DNA of 64,000 nt from Dactylosporangium sucinum (GCF_014647515.1 NZ_BMPI01000006.1:72545-136544), one strand, 5' to 3'; shown: positions 39,121 through 48,842, counted from the stretch's first letter. The notes: generated by a model not told the origin, from the sequence alone. Numbers and translations: made by a program.

Positions 39121-40308
39121 TCAGTGCAGGAAGCGCTTGTCGGCGTGCAGGGAGTCCGTCAGCCGGATGGTGATGAACTCGTTGTTGTCCGGCTGGCCCG
39201 GGGTGCGGCCGTTGGAGAACGGGAAGTTGTTGTCGTTCACCACGCCCAGCGTGCGGTCGTCGAGGATCACGACGTCCTCGATGGTCTGGAACGGGAAGGT
39301 GAAGACGTTCGAGGCGCCGCCCAGGTGGCGCGGGTCGGCCAGGTTCATCAGGTCGGCGACCAGCGTCTTGTCCATCTTGCCGTCGCGGTTGCGGTCGCGC
39401 TTGTCGGCGAGGTAGATCCGCTTGAAGACGGCCGTGGCGCCCTGGCCGTTGTCGCGCTCGATGACCAGGAACCGGTCCTCGTCGACGGCGATCGCGTCGC
39501 CGATGGCGTAGCCCGGGTCCTCGAGCTGGTAGACGTAGCGCTTGCCGGTGTACTGCTGCCGCACCGTGTCGAACTCGTTGAACCGCAGCGCGCCGGCCGG
39601 GTCACCGGCGACGACGCCCTCCAGCAGGGCGTAGAGCTTGCGACCGTCGGGCGACTGGGCCAGGCCCTCGAAGCCCTTGCTGCTGTTGAGGTTCGGGTTG
39701 CCGAGCGGGTTCTCCGGCGCGCGCACGTCCGGCAGCGGGATCGGCGCCTGGAGCAGCCGGCCGGCCCGGTCGAAGTGCAGCAGGTACGGGCCGAACTCGT
39801 CACCGATCCAGTACGAGCCGTCCGTGGCCCGCTGGATCGACTCGACGTCGAAGTCCGAGCCGGTCAGCACGCGGTCGGCGCGGGTCAGCGGGAACGGCAC
39901 GAAGCTGTTCGGGTCGGTCAGGTTGATGCCGCCGACCACGTCGACGGTCTTCTTGCCGTAGTCGGGAGCGACACGGTGGATGCGCAGCACGAAGTCGGCG
40001 CTGTTGGCCTTGTTGCCGTAGCCGTTGTCCGACAGCACCTCGAACGTGCCGTCGCCGTTGCGGACGATGCCGCTGAAGCCCTGGATCGGCTGGTCGTCGA
40101 ACGGCGGGGTCACCCCGTTCGACGGGGTGCCGCCAAGCAGCGACCCGGACGGGTCGCTCGCGGACACGAAGGTGCGGGCCGGCAGCGCGGCCCAGCCGGT
40201 CAGCGTGGCCTGGCCGAAGGTGCCGTGCGCCGAGGCGCTCGGCGCGGCGATGGCGAGCGTCAGGACGCCGAGGCCGACGCCGACGCCGATCCGTCGAAGA
40301 TTTTCCAT
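39121..40308 (-). CDS. Secreted esterase-like phytase-domain protein
   Basis: A 395-residue exported protein. Signal peptide about 1-27 (ending SASAHG). The rest is a beta-propeller-like phytase/esterase domain with QPIQGFSGIV, FEVLSDNGYGNKANSADF, SYWIGDEFGPYLLHFD, and a KGFEGLAQSPDGRKLY block. DRNRDGKMDK (about 318-327) resembles an EF-hand calcium loop. Relatives are annotated as esterase-like activity of phytase; the actual substrate is uncertain. ATG 40308 follows TAGCGT by 8 nt with no Shine-Dalgarno, so a leaderless start is likely. Confidence 0.87.
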   Translation of the reverse strand: MENLRRIGVGVGLGVLTLAIAAPSASAHGTFGQATLTGWAALPARTFVSASDPSGSLLGGTPSNGVTPPFDDQPIQGFSGIVRNGDGTFEVLSDNGYGNKANSADFVLRIHRVAPDYGKKTVDVVGGINLTDPNSFVPFPLTRADRVLTGSDFDVESIQRATDGSYWIGDEFGPYLLHFDRAGRLLQAPIPLPDVRAPENPLGNPNLNSSKGFEGLAQSPDGRKLYALLEGVVAGDPAGALRFNEFDTVRQQYTGKRYVYQLEDPGYAIGDAIAVDEDRFLVIERDNGQGATAVFKRIYLADKRDRNRDGKMDKTLVADLMNLADPRHLGGASNVFTFPFQTIEDVVILDDRTLGVVNDNNFPFSNGRTPGQPDNNEFITIRLTDSLHADKRFLH

Positions 40309-40352
40309 GGTCGGCGACGCTATGGGCACGGCGTGAACCTGGCCTGAATGTC

Positions 40353-40385
40353 ATCTGGCGAGCGCCGGGACGACGCTCGCCAGAT
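40353..40385 (-). terminator. Hairpin after the CAP-domain gene
   Basis: Perfect 12-bp arms ATCTGGCGAGCG (40353-40364) and CGCTCGCCAGAT (40374-40385) with a 9-nt loop, 16 bp beyond the CAP gene stop. No T-run follows, so it is an intrinsic-like hairpin without a tail. Confidence 0.65.
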
Positions 40386-40400
40386 TCGCGAAGAAAGGGA

Positions 40401-40952
40401 TCAGACGCGGCCGAAGTCCTGCGTCCAGTACGGGGTGCCGTCGGCCTTGTAGGCCACGCCGACGCCGACCGCCACGCTGGAGCAGTTCAGGATGTTGGCC
40501 CGGTGGCCGGGGCTGTTGATCCAGGCGTTGACGACGTCCTGCGGGGTACGGTAGCCCCAGGCGATGTTCTCGGCCGAGGCGCCCTTGGTGTAGCCGGCGC
40601 GGACCTCGCGCTGCACGAACGAGCTGCCGTCGGAGCCGGTGTGCGAGAAGAAGTTCTTGCTCACCATGTCGGTGCTGTGTGCCCGCGCGGCGGCGACCAG
40701 CCTGGTGTCGATGCGCAGCGCGCCACAACCGTGTGCCGTGCGGTAGTTGTTGGTGAGGGTGACGACCTGCGTCTCGAGGGTGGCGGGGTCGGCCGTTGTC
40801 GTCGTCTTCTTCTTCGGCTTCGGCTTGACCGTCGCGACGTGCGACTTGGTGGTCGGGGCGGCCGAGGCGGCGGCCGCGGTGGAGAGCGTGAGGCCGAGCG
40901 GGGCGACGAGCAGGGCGGCGGCGATGGTGGCGCGGCGGGCGAACCGGGTCAC
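40401..40952 (-). CDS. Secreted CAP/SCP-domain protein
   Basis: A 183-residue exported protein. Signal peptide about 1-33, a Lys/Thr-rich linker (KPKPKKKTTTT), then a CAP domain (about 58-183) with LTNNYRTAHGCGALRID, HSTDMVSKNFFSHTGSDG, SAENIAWGY and VNAWINSPGHRANILN. The two His and two Glu/Asp positions of the CAP cavity are largely present. Bacterial CAP proteins are surface or secreted proteins of mostly unknown action. GTG 40952 is chosen because it opens the signal peptide and has GGAAGG upstream. Confidence 0.88.
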   Translation of the reverse strand: MTRFARRATIAAALLVAPLGLTLSTAAAASAAPTTKSHVATVKPKPKKKTTTTADPATLETQVVTLTNNYRTAHGCGALRIDTRLVAAARAHSTDMVSKNFFSHTGSDGSSFVQREVRAGYTKGASAENIAWGYRTPQDVVNAWINSPGHRANILNCSSVAVGVGVAYKADGTPYWTQDFGRV

Positions 40953-41188
40953 GGTGAGGAAGCCTTCCGTCGGGGTCGTGGACGCACCTGACATCGCCGG
41001 GATCACCGCGCTCGTGAGCGGCCGAACCGGGCCGCAACGCTCGGCAACCGATCCGATACCCCCGTGCGGCACCCACCCCGTGCGGACGAATCCCTAGTGG
41101 ACGGCCCGGCAAAGTTCCGTCAAAGGTTGGAGGGCGGGGTGGCCGGGCATTTCTACCGTTGAGGTACACGTCGATGAAGGAGCTCGTG

Positions 41189-41389
41189 ATGTCCAGTCTC
41201 GTCAGGCCCCGTGACAACCGTTGGATCGCCGGCGTCTGTTCGGGTCTCGCCCGCCGCTTCGGCATTTCCCCCGGCATGATGCGGCTGATCTTCGTGATCT
41301 CGTGCCTGCTCCCGGGCCCGCAGTTCGTGATCTACATCGTGCTGTGGGTGCTCATGCCGGACGAGTCGAAGGCGCACAGCTACCGCTGA
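41189..41389 (+). CDS. PspC-domain envelope stress protein
   Basis: A 66-residue small membrane protein of the PspC family: RDNRWIAGVCSGLARRFGIS followed by a hydrophobic helix (LIFVISCLLPGPQFVIYIVLWVLMP). PspC proteins respond to membrane stress. ATG 41189 is chosen because AAGGAG lies 6 nt upstream; an earlier ATG adds residues outside the domain. It is monocistronic. Confidence 0.88.
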   Translation: MSSLVRPRDNRWIAGVCSGLARRFGISPGMMRLIFVISCLLPGPQFVIYIVLWVLMPDESKAHSYR

Positions 41390-41465
41390 GTTGCTTCCCC
41401 GGTGATCCGGGGTGCGGCCCGGTCACCGGGGTAACCCGGCGGGTGGCCCGGTCGAAGTCCCTGGC

Positions 41466-41813
41466 ATGTTCAAGGACCTCGCCGAAGCCACCCGCCACTG
41501 CGCCGCGCGGGCCACCCTCAACGGCCTCATGACCTGGTTGGGCGAGGCCGGCCTGCGGGCCGCCGCCGAGTCGGCCGGGCTGCGGGCCGCCGTCGACCAG
41601 CACGCGGCCGCGATTCGCGACGCGCTCGGCGACCCGGAGCGCGGGCCGGGCGTGGTCGCCCTGGCCGGCTACGCGACCGGCGTGCGCGACGCGCTGATCG
41701 AGGCCGAGTGGCAGCTGCCGCCGACCGGCGAGCTCGACTGGTCGAGGGCGGAGTGGCCGACGCTGCGCCTCATCGCGATCTGCTCGCTGGCTCGGGACTG
41801 CGGTCACCTCTGA
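41466..41813 (+). CDS. DUF6401-like small protein, paralogue 2
   Basis: A 115-residue helical protein paralogous to the one at 38666-38989. Shared blocks are [32 protein letters not shown] and [14 protein letters not shown]. Function is unknown. Both copies lie within 3 kb, flanking secreted-protein genes, suggesting local duplication. The start has no Shine-Dalgarno. Its 3' end overlaps the convergent MFS gene by 44 bp. Confidence 0.72.
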   Translation: MFKDLAEATRHCAARATLNGLMTWLGEAGLRAAAESAGLRAAVDQHAAAIRDALGDPERGPGVVALAGYATGVRDALIEAEWQLPPTGELDWSRAEWPTLRLIAICSLARDCGHL

Positions 41814-43299
41814 ACGTCAGCAGGAGGGCGGCCGCCGCGCCGAGCAGGCACAGGACCGCGGTGATGAGGAAGATCTCGCGGTACTCCGTGCGCAGCGCAT
41901 CCTGCAGGGCCGCCTTGTAGGCGTCCATCAGGCGGCGCTGCTCGTCGGCGGGCTGCCCGAACACCAGCGGGAACTGCAAGTTCGCGGTCAGCTCGTGGAA
42001 GCGGTGCAGGCCCCACGAGGTCAGCGCGGCGACCCCGACGAGCATGCCCATCATGCGGGCGACGACGACCGACGACGACGCCACGCCGTGCTCCGCGGGC
42101 GGGGTGGCGCGCAGCACGACGCCGGAGAGCGGGGCGATGACGAGGCCCAGGCCGAAGCCGGCGATCACCAGGTACAGCTGGAGCGATGGCGATTCGAGGG
42201 CGCCCGCGATGAGGAAATAGCCGGCCGAGGCGACCAGCAGGCCGGCGACCGTCACCCACCGCTCGCCGATCCGCCCGGCCAGCCAGCCGCCGAGCACCGC
42301 GCCGACCGGCAGCGCGACCAGGAAGCGGGTCAGCACCAGCGTCGCGTCGATCCCCTGCTTGCCCAGCAGCGTCTGGGCGACCAGCTCGACGTCGACGAGC
42401 GTCACCATGAGCGCGGCGCCCGCGCAGAAGCTCGCGGCGAGCGCGCCGAGGAACGGCCGTTTCGCCACGCCGCTCAGGTCGATCAGCCGGTGTTCGGCGC
42501 GCAGCTCCCACAGCACGAACAGCGCGGCCACGACCAGCGCGCCGAGCAGCGCCCAGAGCCCCCACGGCGGCAGCACCGACGTCTCCGGATCCGGGTTGTA
42601 GAGCCCGACCACGGCCGCGCCGAGGGCCAGCGCGAGGAGCGTTCCTCCGACGAGATCCGTTTTCCCCCGGTGTACCGCGGGTGCCTGCCTCGGCAGCGCC
42701 ACCCACACGAGCACGATCGCGACGGCGACCAGCGGCAGGTTCAGCCAGAAGATGCCCCGCCAGCCGCCGAGCAGGGCCGCGACGCCGACACCGTAGAGCG
42801 GCCCGAGCACGCTGCCGAGCTCCTGCGCCGCGCCGACCGCGCCGAGCACGGTGGCCCGGCGCCGCTCGGCCCACAGGTCACCGGCGAGCGCGAGGGTCAC
42901 CGGCAGCAGGGCGCCGCCCGCGAGCCCCTGGATCGTCCGGCCGGTCGTGAGCAGCCAGACCGAGTCGCCCGACGCCGCCGTGAGCACCGACCCGGCCGCG
43001 AACCCGGCCAGGCAGCCGACCAGCACCGGCCGCCGCCCGAACCGGTCGGAGAGCGAGCCGAGCAGCGGCATGCCGGCGATGTACCCGAGCAGGAACCCGG
43101 TGACGACCGGCGTGACGCGCTCGAGCCGGTTGGCCGGGATGTGCAGGGAGTCGAGGATGTCGGTGAGCACACCCACGACGACGTACGCGTCCAGCGCCGC
43201 GAGCAGCACCGTCGCGCCGCCGACCCCGATGGCGAGGCGCCGCTTGACGAACGGGGCCGGCTCGGTTGCGGCCGCGGCCGTGTCACTGCTGTGGAGCAC
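41770..43299 (-). CDS. MFS transporter, P55-like, partner of LprG
   Basis: A 509-residue DHA-type transporter with about 14 helices. Motif A is [15 protein letters not shown]; a [12 protein letters not shown] helix and [26 protein letters not shown] (motif C region) follow. It overlaps the upstream lipoprotein gene by 17 nt. The lipoprotein-transporter order matches the mycobacterial lprG-Rv1410c (P55) locus, where the pair exports triacylglycerides and glycolipids to the outer envelope. A lipid-export role here is inference from synteny. Confidence 0.88.
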   Translation of the reverse strand: MLHSSDTAAAATEPAPFVKRRLAIGVGGATVLLAALDAYVVVGVLTDILDSLHIPANRLERVTPVVTGFLLGYIAGMPLLGSLSDRFGRRPVLVGCLAGFAAGSVLTAASGDSVWLLTTGRTIQGLAGGALLPVTLALAGDLWAERRRATVLGAVGAAQELGSVLGPLYGVGVAALLGGWRGIFWLNLPLVAVAIVLVWVALPRQAPAVHRGKTDLVGGTLLALALGAAVVGLYNPDPETSVLPPWGLWALLGALVVAALFVLWELRAEHRLIDLSGVAKRPFLGALAASFCAGAALMVTLVDVELVAQTLLGKQGIDATLVLTRFLVALPVGAVLGGWLAGRIGERWVTVAGLLVASAGYFLIAGALESPSLQLYLVIAGFGLGLVIAPLSGVVLRATPPAEHGVASSSVVVARMMGMLVGVAALTSWGLHRFHELTANLQFPLVFGQPADEQRRLMDAYKAALQDALRTEYREIFLITAVLCLLGAAAALLLTFRGDRSPEPASRSR

Positions 43300-44008
43300 T
43301 GATGTTCACGGTCGCGTCGAACTCCTTGAACGTCACGGTGACCGTGCCGCCCTTCGCGTCGCCGACCGACGGCAGCTCGAACGTGGCCTTGAGGACCCGC
43401 TTGCCGTCCTTGGCGATCCACAGCTTGCCGGGGACGCTGCCGGTCACGCCGGGCACGATGTTGGAGAGGAACTCGGCCGGGAACTTGGCCGACACGCGGA
43501 GGGTCTCCTGCCCCTCGACCGACTCGGTGGCCTCGGTCTTGCCGTCGGTCGCGGTGGCGACGACCTTGGCGATGCCCTTGTCGGGGTTGAGGATGGCCGA
43601 CGGGTCGTACACGGTCGCGGCGAGCGCGAGCGGCAGCTGCTGGTAGGGCCCGGTCGGCCCCTTGAGCCACACCGTCTGCCCGACGATCGTGAAGGCGAGC
43701 TCGGCGGTGGTGCCCATCTGCTCCACCTGCGCCGTGCCCTGCGCGCTGCCCTCCTTGGTCAGCACGCCTTCGGCCCGCTTGAGCGCGACGCCGGCGATCG
43801 TGCCGTCGGCGGTGATGAGGAACTTGGCCGACTTGATGCCCGCCATGGCCGTCGAGGCCTCTTGCAGCAGCCCGGCGGCGGCCGGCAGGTTGGGGTCGGC
43901 CTGGCCTTCCTTGTCGTCCTTCTTGCTGGAGCATCCGGCGAGGGCGACGACCAGCACCGCGAGGGCGGCGAGCAGGGCGGCACCGGGGCGGGTCTGGGAG
44001 CGGGACAT
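43283..44008 (-). CDS. LprG/LppX-family lipoprotein
   Basis: A 241-residue lipoprotein. Signal peptide ends at lipobox LAGC with Cys26, followed by a Ser/Lys/Asp linker. The mature domain (about 45-240) has the LppX/LprG fold pattern: alternating beta-strands such as [20 protein letters not shown] and [19 protein letters not shown] around a lipid cavity. In mycobacteria LprG carries lipids for the co-encoded P55 pump; the same gene pair occurs here. No glycolipid-type envelope is known for Micromonosporaceae, so the cargo may differ. Confidence 0.87.
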   Translation of the reverse strand: MSRSQTRPGAALLAALAVLVVALAGCSSKKDDKEGQADPNLPAAAGLLQEASTAMAGIKSAKFLITADGTIAGVALKRAEGVLTKEGSAQGTAQVEQMGTTAELAFTIVGQTVWLKGPTGPYQQLPLALAATVYDPSAILNPDKGIAKVVATATDGKTEATESVEGQETLRVSAKFPAEFLSNIVPGVTGSVPGKLWIAKDGKRVLKATFELPSVGDAKGGTVTVTFKEFDATVNISAPQQ

Positions 44009-44077
44009 ACCGGCATGCTAGACGCCCGGCGGAAACCCCGCCTGAGCCGACGCTGAGCGGCGGGGGTCAGCGCGGGT

Positions 44078-45553
44078 TCAGCGGCCGGCCAGCAGCTCGG
44101 CCACCGCGCGGCCGGACGCGGCCGTGGCGCCGAACGTGGCGATGTGGATGTCGCCGCGCGGGTCGGCCGGGACGCCCATCTCGACCACCACCGCGTCGGG
44201 GCGCACCGCCAGGGAGGCGCGCAGGGCGTCGGCCATCCAGGGGTACCGATGCGGATCCCGGACGACGAGCACCAGCGGCCGGCCGAGGGACGCCTCCAGC
44301 GCCGACGGCAGGGGCTCCTCCGACGACAGGCGGACGCCGGCGGTCTCCGGCAGCAGCTCGGCCAGCGGCGCGATCAGGCCCCACGGGGTCTCCGGCGCGA
44401 TGGCGAAGTTGAGCTGGGGCTGGAACTCGATCACGTACGGGTTCGGGGCGACCGGGAACGCCGCGTCGGGGGCGGTGATGCGCAGCGCACGGCGGGCCGC
44501 GGACAGGCCCAGCTCGGCCGCGCGCGGGTCGGGCGCGACCTTCGGGGCGGCGGCCGACCAGGCGGCCAGGCGGGCCACCCGCGCGGCCGCGTCGGCCAGG
44601 CGCTCCTCGGGCAGGTCGCCCGAGCGCACGGCGGCGACGATCGCGTCGCGCAGCATCGTCGCCGTCGCCTCGTCGGCGTGGTCGCCGCCGACGCAGATGG
44701 CGTCGGCGCCCGCGGCCAGGGCCAGGACGGTCGCCCGGGCCAGGCCGAAGCGGTCGGAGATCGCGCGCATCTCGATGCCGTCGGTGACGATCAGGCCGTC
44801 GAAGCCCAGCTCGCCGCGCAGCAGGTCGGTCATGACGCGCCGGCTCAGGGTGGCCGGCAGGTCGGCGTCGATCGCCGGCACGCGCAGATGGGCGCTCATC
44901 ACCGCCAGCACGCCGGCGTCGATCGCGGCGCGGAACGGCACCAGCTCGGTGGCCTCCAGGTCGGAGCGGCTGGCCTTGATGATCGGCACGTCCAGGTGCG
45001 AGTCGACGCTGGTGTTGCCGTGGCCCGGGAAGTGCTTGGCGCAGGCGGCCACGCCGGCCTCCTGCAGGCCGATGATCCAGGCCGCGGTGTGCCGGGCGAC
45101 CCGATCCGGCTCGGCGCCGAACGCGCGCGAGCCGATCACCGGGTTGTTCGGGTCCGAATTGACGTCGGCGTCGGGCGCGTAGTCGAACGTGATGCCCACC
45201 GACGCCAGGTCGCGGCCGATGTGGCCGGCGACCTCGCGGGTCAGCGCCGGGTCGTCGATCGCGCCGAGGGCGAGGTTGCCCGGCCAGGGGCTGCCGATGT
45301 GCGCGTCGACCCGGGTGACGTCGCCGGCCTCCTCGTCGATCGCGACGATCACATCGGGCTTCTCCGCCCGCAGCGCCGCCGTCAGCTCGGCGACCTGGTC
45401 GCGGTCGACGACGTTGCGGGCGAAGAGAGCAACGCCGCCCAGCCCTTCGGCGAGGCGGCGACGCAGCCACGGTGGTGGCTCCTTGCCCATGAATCCCGGC
45501 TGGAGCACGGCATCCGCCATGCCGGCCAGATCGGCCCCCGTACTTGCATCCAT
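44078..45553 (-). CDS. GH3 beta-N-acetylhexosaminidase (NagZ-like)
   Basis: A 491-residue GH3 enzyme without a secretion signal. The catalytic domain (about 1-320) has the NagZ motif AKHFPGHGNTSVDSHLDVP, with the His-Asp acid/base dyad, and the nucleophile region GLIVTDGIEMRAI. A C-terminal alpha/beta domain follows (about 350-491). NagZ releases N-acetylglucosamine from muropeptides or chito-sugars in peptidoglycan recycling. The upstream region (45575-45635) is AT-rich with TTGACTATTACTG, a likely promoter. The adjoining genes are unrelated. Confidence 0.92.
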   Translation of the reverse strand: MDASTGADLAGMADAVLQPGFMGKEPPPWLRRRLAEGLGGVALFARNVVDRDQVAELTAALRAEKPDVIVAIDEEAGDVTRVDAHIGSPWPGNLALGAIDDPALTREVAGHIGRDLASVGITFDYAPDADVNSDPNNPVIGSRAFGAEPDRVARHTAAWIIGLQEAGVAACAKHFPGHGNTSVDSHLDVPIIKASRSDLEATELVPFRAAIDAGVLAVMSAHLRVPAIDADLPATLSRRVMTDLLRGELGFDGLIVTDGIEMRAISDRFGLARATVLALAAGADAICVGGDHADEATATMLRDAIVAAVRSGDLPEERLADAAARVARLAAWSAAAPKVAPDPRAAELGLSAARRALRITAPDAAFPVAPNPYVIEFQPQLNFAIAPETPWGLIAPLAELLPETAGVRLSSEEPLPSALEASLGRPLVLVVRDPHRYPWMADALRASLAVRPDAVVVEMGVPADPRGDIHIATFGATAASGRAVAELLAGR

Positions 45554-45669
45554 GCGTGAACCACCCTTCGCACCTGGCGAGAATGGTCACATCACAGCTC
45601 AGTAATAGTCAAGAAACCTTCCAGTAGTCAGGACCCCCGCCGCGGGCCCGTCTCGCGCGACTGCGCAGG

Positions 45670-46134
45670 TCAGCCGTGCGGCCGGATGGTCCACACGACG
45701 GTCATCACCGTGGTCACGGCGCCGTCGGCGCGGGTGATCTCGATCGCCACGGGAAACTCCGGGCGCTCGCCGGCGGCGAGTTCGGCGAGCACCTCGTCCA
45801 CGCCGCGGCCGAGCGTGGCGGTGGCGGTGACCGGGCCCCGGGCGAGCTTGTGATATGCGATGTCGGCACGCACGGCGAGCGGCGTGCCGAGCGACAGGTG
45901 CTGGCCGAACGCGGCCATCACGACGGCCCCGGAGGCGGTCTCGCCGAGGGCGAACAGCGCGCCGGCGTGCGGGCCGGCGACGTGGTTGTGCAGGCGTTCC
46001 TCGTCCGGCAGGGTGGCGACCGCCCGCACACCGCCGGCATCGAGCGTCACGTTCGTGATCTCGATGCCGACGGTTCGCGCGAACGGCACCGCCGAAATCA
46101 GTCCGGCGGCGAGCGCCGTGGCGTCAACGGTCAT
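45670..46134 (-). CDS. PaaI/DUF4442-type hotdog thioesterase
   Basis: A 154-residue hotdog-fold protein with the central segment NHVAGPHAGALFALGETASGAVV, where PaaI-type thioesterases have an NHxGxxHGGxLF pattern and an acidic catalytic residue (here Glu in LGETASG). Length is typical. It would hydrolyse acyl-CoA; the acyl group is unknown. It lies 27 bp downstream of the membrane protein gene on the same strand, possibly co-transcribed. Confidence 0.82.
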   Translation of the reverse strand: MTVDATALAAGLISAVPFARTVGIEITNVTLDAGGVRAVATLPDEERLHNHVAGPHAGALFALGETASGAVVMAAFGQHLSLGTPLAVRADIAYHKLARGPVTATATLGRGVDEVLAELAAGERPEFPVAIEITRADGAVTTVMTVVWTIRPHG

Positions 46135-46161
46135 GCCGGCATGTTACCGGCGGGTAGCAAT

Positions 46162-47298
46162 CTACGTGAACAGCTCGCCGATCGCCTTCACGATGTTGAC
46201 GTAGAAGTTGCCCTCGATCGCCCGGAAGATCTCGAACTTCTCGTGCGGCTCGCCGAAGAACGGCCGGAGCGTCCAGGCGAGCTGGGTGCCGACGAACCCG
46301 AACAGCAGGATCCAGACGTTGAGCAGGGCCATGCTGGCCGGGCGCTCGCCGGGTGCGAGCTCCTGCTGGGCCGCCGGGCGCGGCATCGGCCGCGGGGCCG
46401 GGCCGGGCACCGGGTAGGCCAGCCGGCCGTCCGGCATCAACACCGGCTGGGCCGGCATCGGATACGGCGGCAGGACCGGCGTCGCCTGCTGCGGCACCGG
46501 CGATACCGGAACCGCGGACACCGGCGCGATGGTGGCCGTCGGCCTGACGCCCGTCCCGTTGGGGCCGGCCGCCGGCGGGGCGACCGGCGCGGCGAGGCCG
46601 GGCACCGCCGAGACCGGCTTCGGCAGGTCCGCCGCCTCCGGCCCGTCGTCGTCCGCCTCGTCGGCGGCCGCCGCGGCCGCCTGGTCCGCCGCGGCCAGTT
46701 CAGCCAGCGCGAGCGCCTCCGCCCGCTCGCGCTCGGCCTGCTCCGCCCGCGCCTGCTCCTCGCGCTCGCGCCGCCGCGCGGCCGCCAGCGCCGCCGTCTG
46801 CTCGTTGAGCGTCCGCATGCCGCCGGTCAGGAACCGGAGGCCGACGAACGCCGCGAGCGTCAGGATGCCCACGTTCAGGATCTTGAAGAACGAGTAGCTG
46901 TACGCCGTGATCAGGAAGAACAGACTGATCGGCGCGAACGCCAGCGTCAGCACGGACGTGACGGTGATCGTCACCATGACCAGTGCCAGCGCCTGCCGTA
47001 CCTGCAACCGCGCACCGAACACGAGATTGAACAGGTACAGCGTGGGCAGGCAGATGGCCAGCGTCGTCAGGAACAGCAGCGGCAGCTTGACCGCCGACAC
47101 CCCCGCCTGCAGCACGCTGTTGGAGGCGCCGAGCACCGCTCCGTAGCAGGCCAGTGCCACCACGGAGCTGTACAGCATCTGTCGTGTGAGTCTGCCGAGA
47201 TCGCGCTCTTCGCCGATCTGCCGCCAGATGGAGTCCCGGTCACGCAGAATCCGCTCGATGATGAGCAGTCCGCTGCCGGCTTCGCCATGTGTTGCCAT
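46162..47298 (-). CDS. Multi-span membrane protein with coiled-coil and Pro-rich insert
   Basis: A 378-residue protein I cannot assign to a known function. Four hydrophobic helices lie in the first half (about 47-65, 70-95, 103-125, 130-158). Then comes a charged coiled coil (about 168-200, RRREREEQARAEQAERERAE), a long Ala/Pro/Val-rich stretch (about 200-315) and a final helix (about 328-345) before the conserved-looking FEIFRAIEGNFYVNIVKAIGEL. The start (IIERILRDRDSIWRQI) resembles Yip1-like bacterial membrane proteins. The linker suggests a flexible cytoplasmic region. Confidence 0.75.
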   Translation of the reverse strand: MATHGEAGSGLLIIERILRDRDSIWRQIGEERDLGRLTRQMLYSSVVALACYGAVLGASNSVLQAGVSAVKLPLLFLTTLAICLPTLYLFNLVFGARLQVRQALALVMVTITVTSVLTLAFAPISLFFLITAYSYSFFKILNVGILTLAAFVGLRFLTGGMRTLNEQTAALAAARRREREEQARAEQAERERAEALALAELAAADQAAAAAADEADDDGPEAADLPKPVSAVPGLAAPVAPPAAGPNGTGVRPTATIAPVSAVPVSPVPQQATPVLPPYPMPAQPVLMPDGRLAYPVPGPAPRPMPRPAAQQELAPGERPASMALLNVWILLFGFVGTQLAWTLRPFFGEPHEKFEIFRAIEGNFYVNIVKAIGELFT

Positions 47299-47353
47299 CG
47301 GAGCTTCCCCCTACTCCGTCGAAGTTGGCGGCAGGCTATGCGACGCGCATCAC

Positions 47354-48688
47354 TCAGCGCCACCCCACGTCGATGCGTTGTCCTCTTTCGTCGAAAAAGT
47401 GCAGAGCCTCCATCCGCACGGCCACCGTCAATGGGTGACCATGCGTGACCGCCGGATACGGCGCGAGTCGCACCGCCAGCTCGGCCGGGCGGCGGTGGTG
47501 CCGGCCGGGGTCGCTCAGCACGCTCTCCCGCTGGGCCGTGCGGCGCTGGCCGCCGCGGCCGTTGACGCCGGCGCCGACGAGCTCCACCTCGTCCGAGCCG
47601 CCGCCGCGGCCGGTGAGCTTGCTGACGAACCGGCGCAGGCCGCCGCCGTTGATCGGCACGTCCGTCGGCGGCTTGCCGATCTCGTCGACGATGACCGCCG
47701 TGGCGCCGATGTCGAGGAAGGCCAGCGACTCGTGGCCGTGGTGCTCGAGGTACCGGATGCGCCCCCGCAGCACGTCGCCGGACGTGGTGTCGGGCACCGG
47801 CGTCAGGGCCTCGGCCCGCACGCCGATCACGATGCGCTCGCCGTGGAAGTGCGCGACCTGGCGCGAGCGCAGGTCGTTCCACGGCAGGTGCAGCACCTGG
47901 TCGCCCATGTGCAGCGCGATGTGCCGGTCGAGGTGCACGTAGACCTCGGCCTCCAGCAGGTTCATGCGCGGGCTGCCGAGGAAGGCGGCGACGTAGAGGG
48001 TGGCCGGGCGCCCGTACACCTGCGTCGGGGTCCCGACGTCCTGCAGGACGCCCTTGCGGAGGATCGCGACCCGGTCGGCCATGGTCAACGCCTCGGCCTG
48101 GTCGTGGGTCACGTAGATCGTGGTGACGCCGAGCTCCCGCACCAGGCCGGAGATCTCGGCCCGCAGCTCGGCGCGCAGGCCACTGTCCAGGTTGGACAGC
48201 GGCTCGTCCATGAGGAAGAGCTTCGGCCGGCGCACGATGGCCCGGCCCATCGCGACGCGCTGGCGCTGGCCACCGGAGAGCTGCCCGGGCTTGCGGGCCA
48301 GCACGTCGCCGATGCCCAGCGCGCTCGCGACCTCGGCGACCTGCTCGGCCCGCGGCTGCGGCTCGACGCCGGACAGCCGGAGGGGGAAGCCGATGTTCTC
48401 GCCGACGGTCATGTGCGGGTAGAGGGCGAAGTCCTGGAAGACCATCGCGACGCCCCGTTCCCGCGGCGGGAGGTCGTTGGCCAGCTCACCGTCCATGATG
48501 ATGGCACCGGAGGTGGGGTCCTCCAGGCCGGCCACCATGCGCAGCAGCGTCGACTTGCCGCAGCCACTGGGACCCAGGAGCACCATGAACTCGCCCTGTC
48601 CCACGTCAAGATTCACACGGTCGACAGCTACGGTGCCGTCGGCGAACACCTTCATCACATCTTTGAGCGCGACGGTAGCCACCGTCAC
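47354..48688 (-). CDS. Sugar ABC transporter ATP-binding protein (MalK/MsiK/UgpC type)
   Basis: A 444-residue ATPase, longer than the usual 360-380. Walker A is LLGPSGCGKSTLLRM, the signature LSGGQRQRVAMGRA, Walker B LFLMDEPLSNLDS, then the H-loop YVTHDQAEA. A C-terminal regulatory OB/TOBE region follows (about 240-440), with an inserted Gly/Arg-rich stretch (about 345-395). No permease or binding-protein gene is adjacent. In Streptomyces the orphan ATPase MsiK serves several sugar importers. The importer at 5830-8890 lacks an ATPase, so this protein may energise it. Confidence 0.9.
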   Translation of the reverse strand: MTVATVALKDVMKVFADGTVAVDRVNLDVGQGEFMVLLGPSGCGKSTLLRMVAGLEDPTSGAIIMDGELANDLPPRERGVAMVFQDFALYPHMTVGENIGFPLRLSGVEPQPRAEQVAEVASALGIGDVLARKPGQLSGGQRQRVAMGRAIVRRPKLFLMDEPLSNLDSGLRAELRAEISGLVRELGVTTIYVTHDQAEALTMADRVAILRKGVLQDVGTPTQVYGRPATLYVAAFLGSPRMNLLEAEVYVHLDRHIALHMGDQVLHLPWNDLRSRQVAHFHGERIVIGVRAEALTPVPDTTSGDVLRGRIRYLEHHGHESLAFLDIGATAVIVDEIGKPPTDVPINGGGLRRFVSKLTGRGGGSDEVELVGAGVNGRGGQRRTAQRESVLSDPGRHHRRPAELAVRLAPYPAVTHGHPLTVAVRMEALHFFDERGQRIDVGWR

Positions 48689-48842
48689 CTCCGCCCCAGG
48701 TCAGCAGATCGCGGATCAACCAGTTACCCCGAGTCAAGTACTGTGATGGGGCGCACGCAAGTTGGTCCATCGGGTAAATGACCAGTGTTCGGCGTGTTAC
48801 CGCGCAATCACGGTTAGGGAACCTGCCAGTTCATCCCGATGA

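Noticed and set aside
44051..44072. CGCTGA...TCAGCG hairpin after the nagZ-like gene as a terminator
   Set aside because: Six-bp arms with a GC-rich loop and no T-run are expected often by chance in such DNA; support is too weak.
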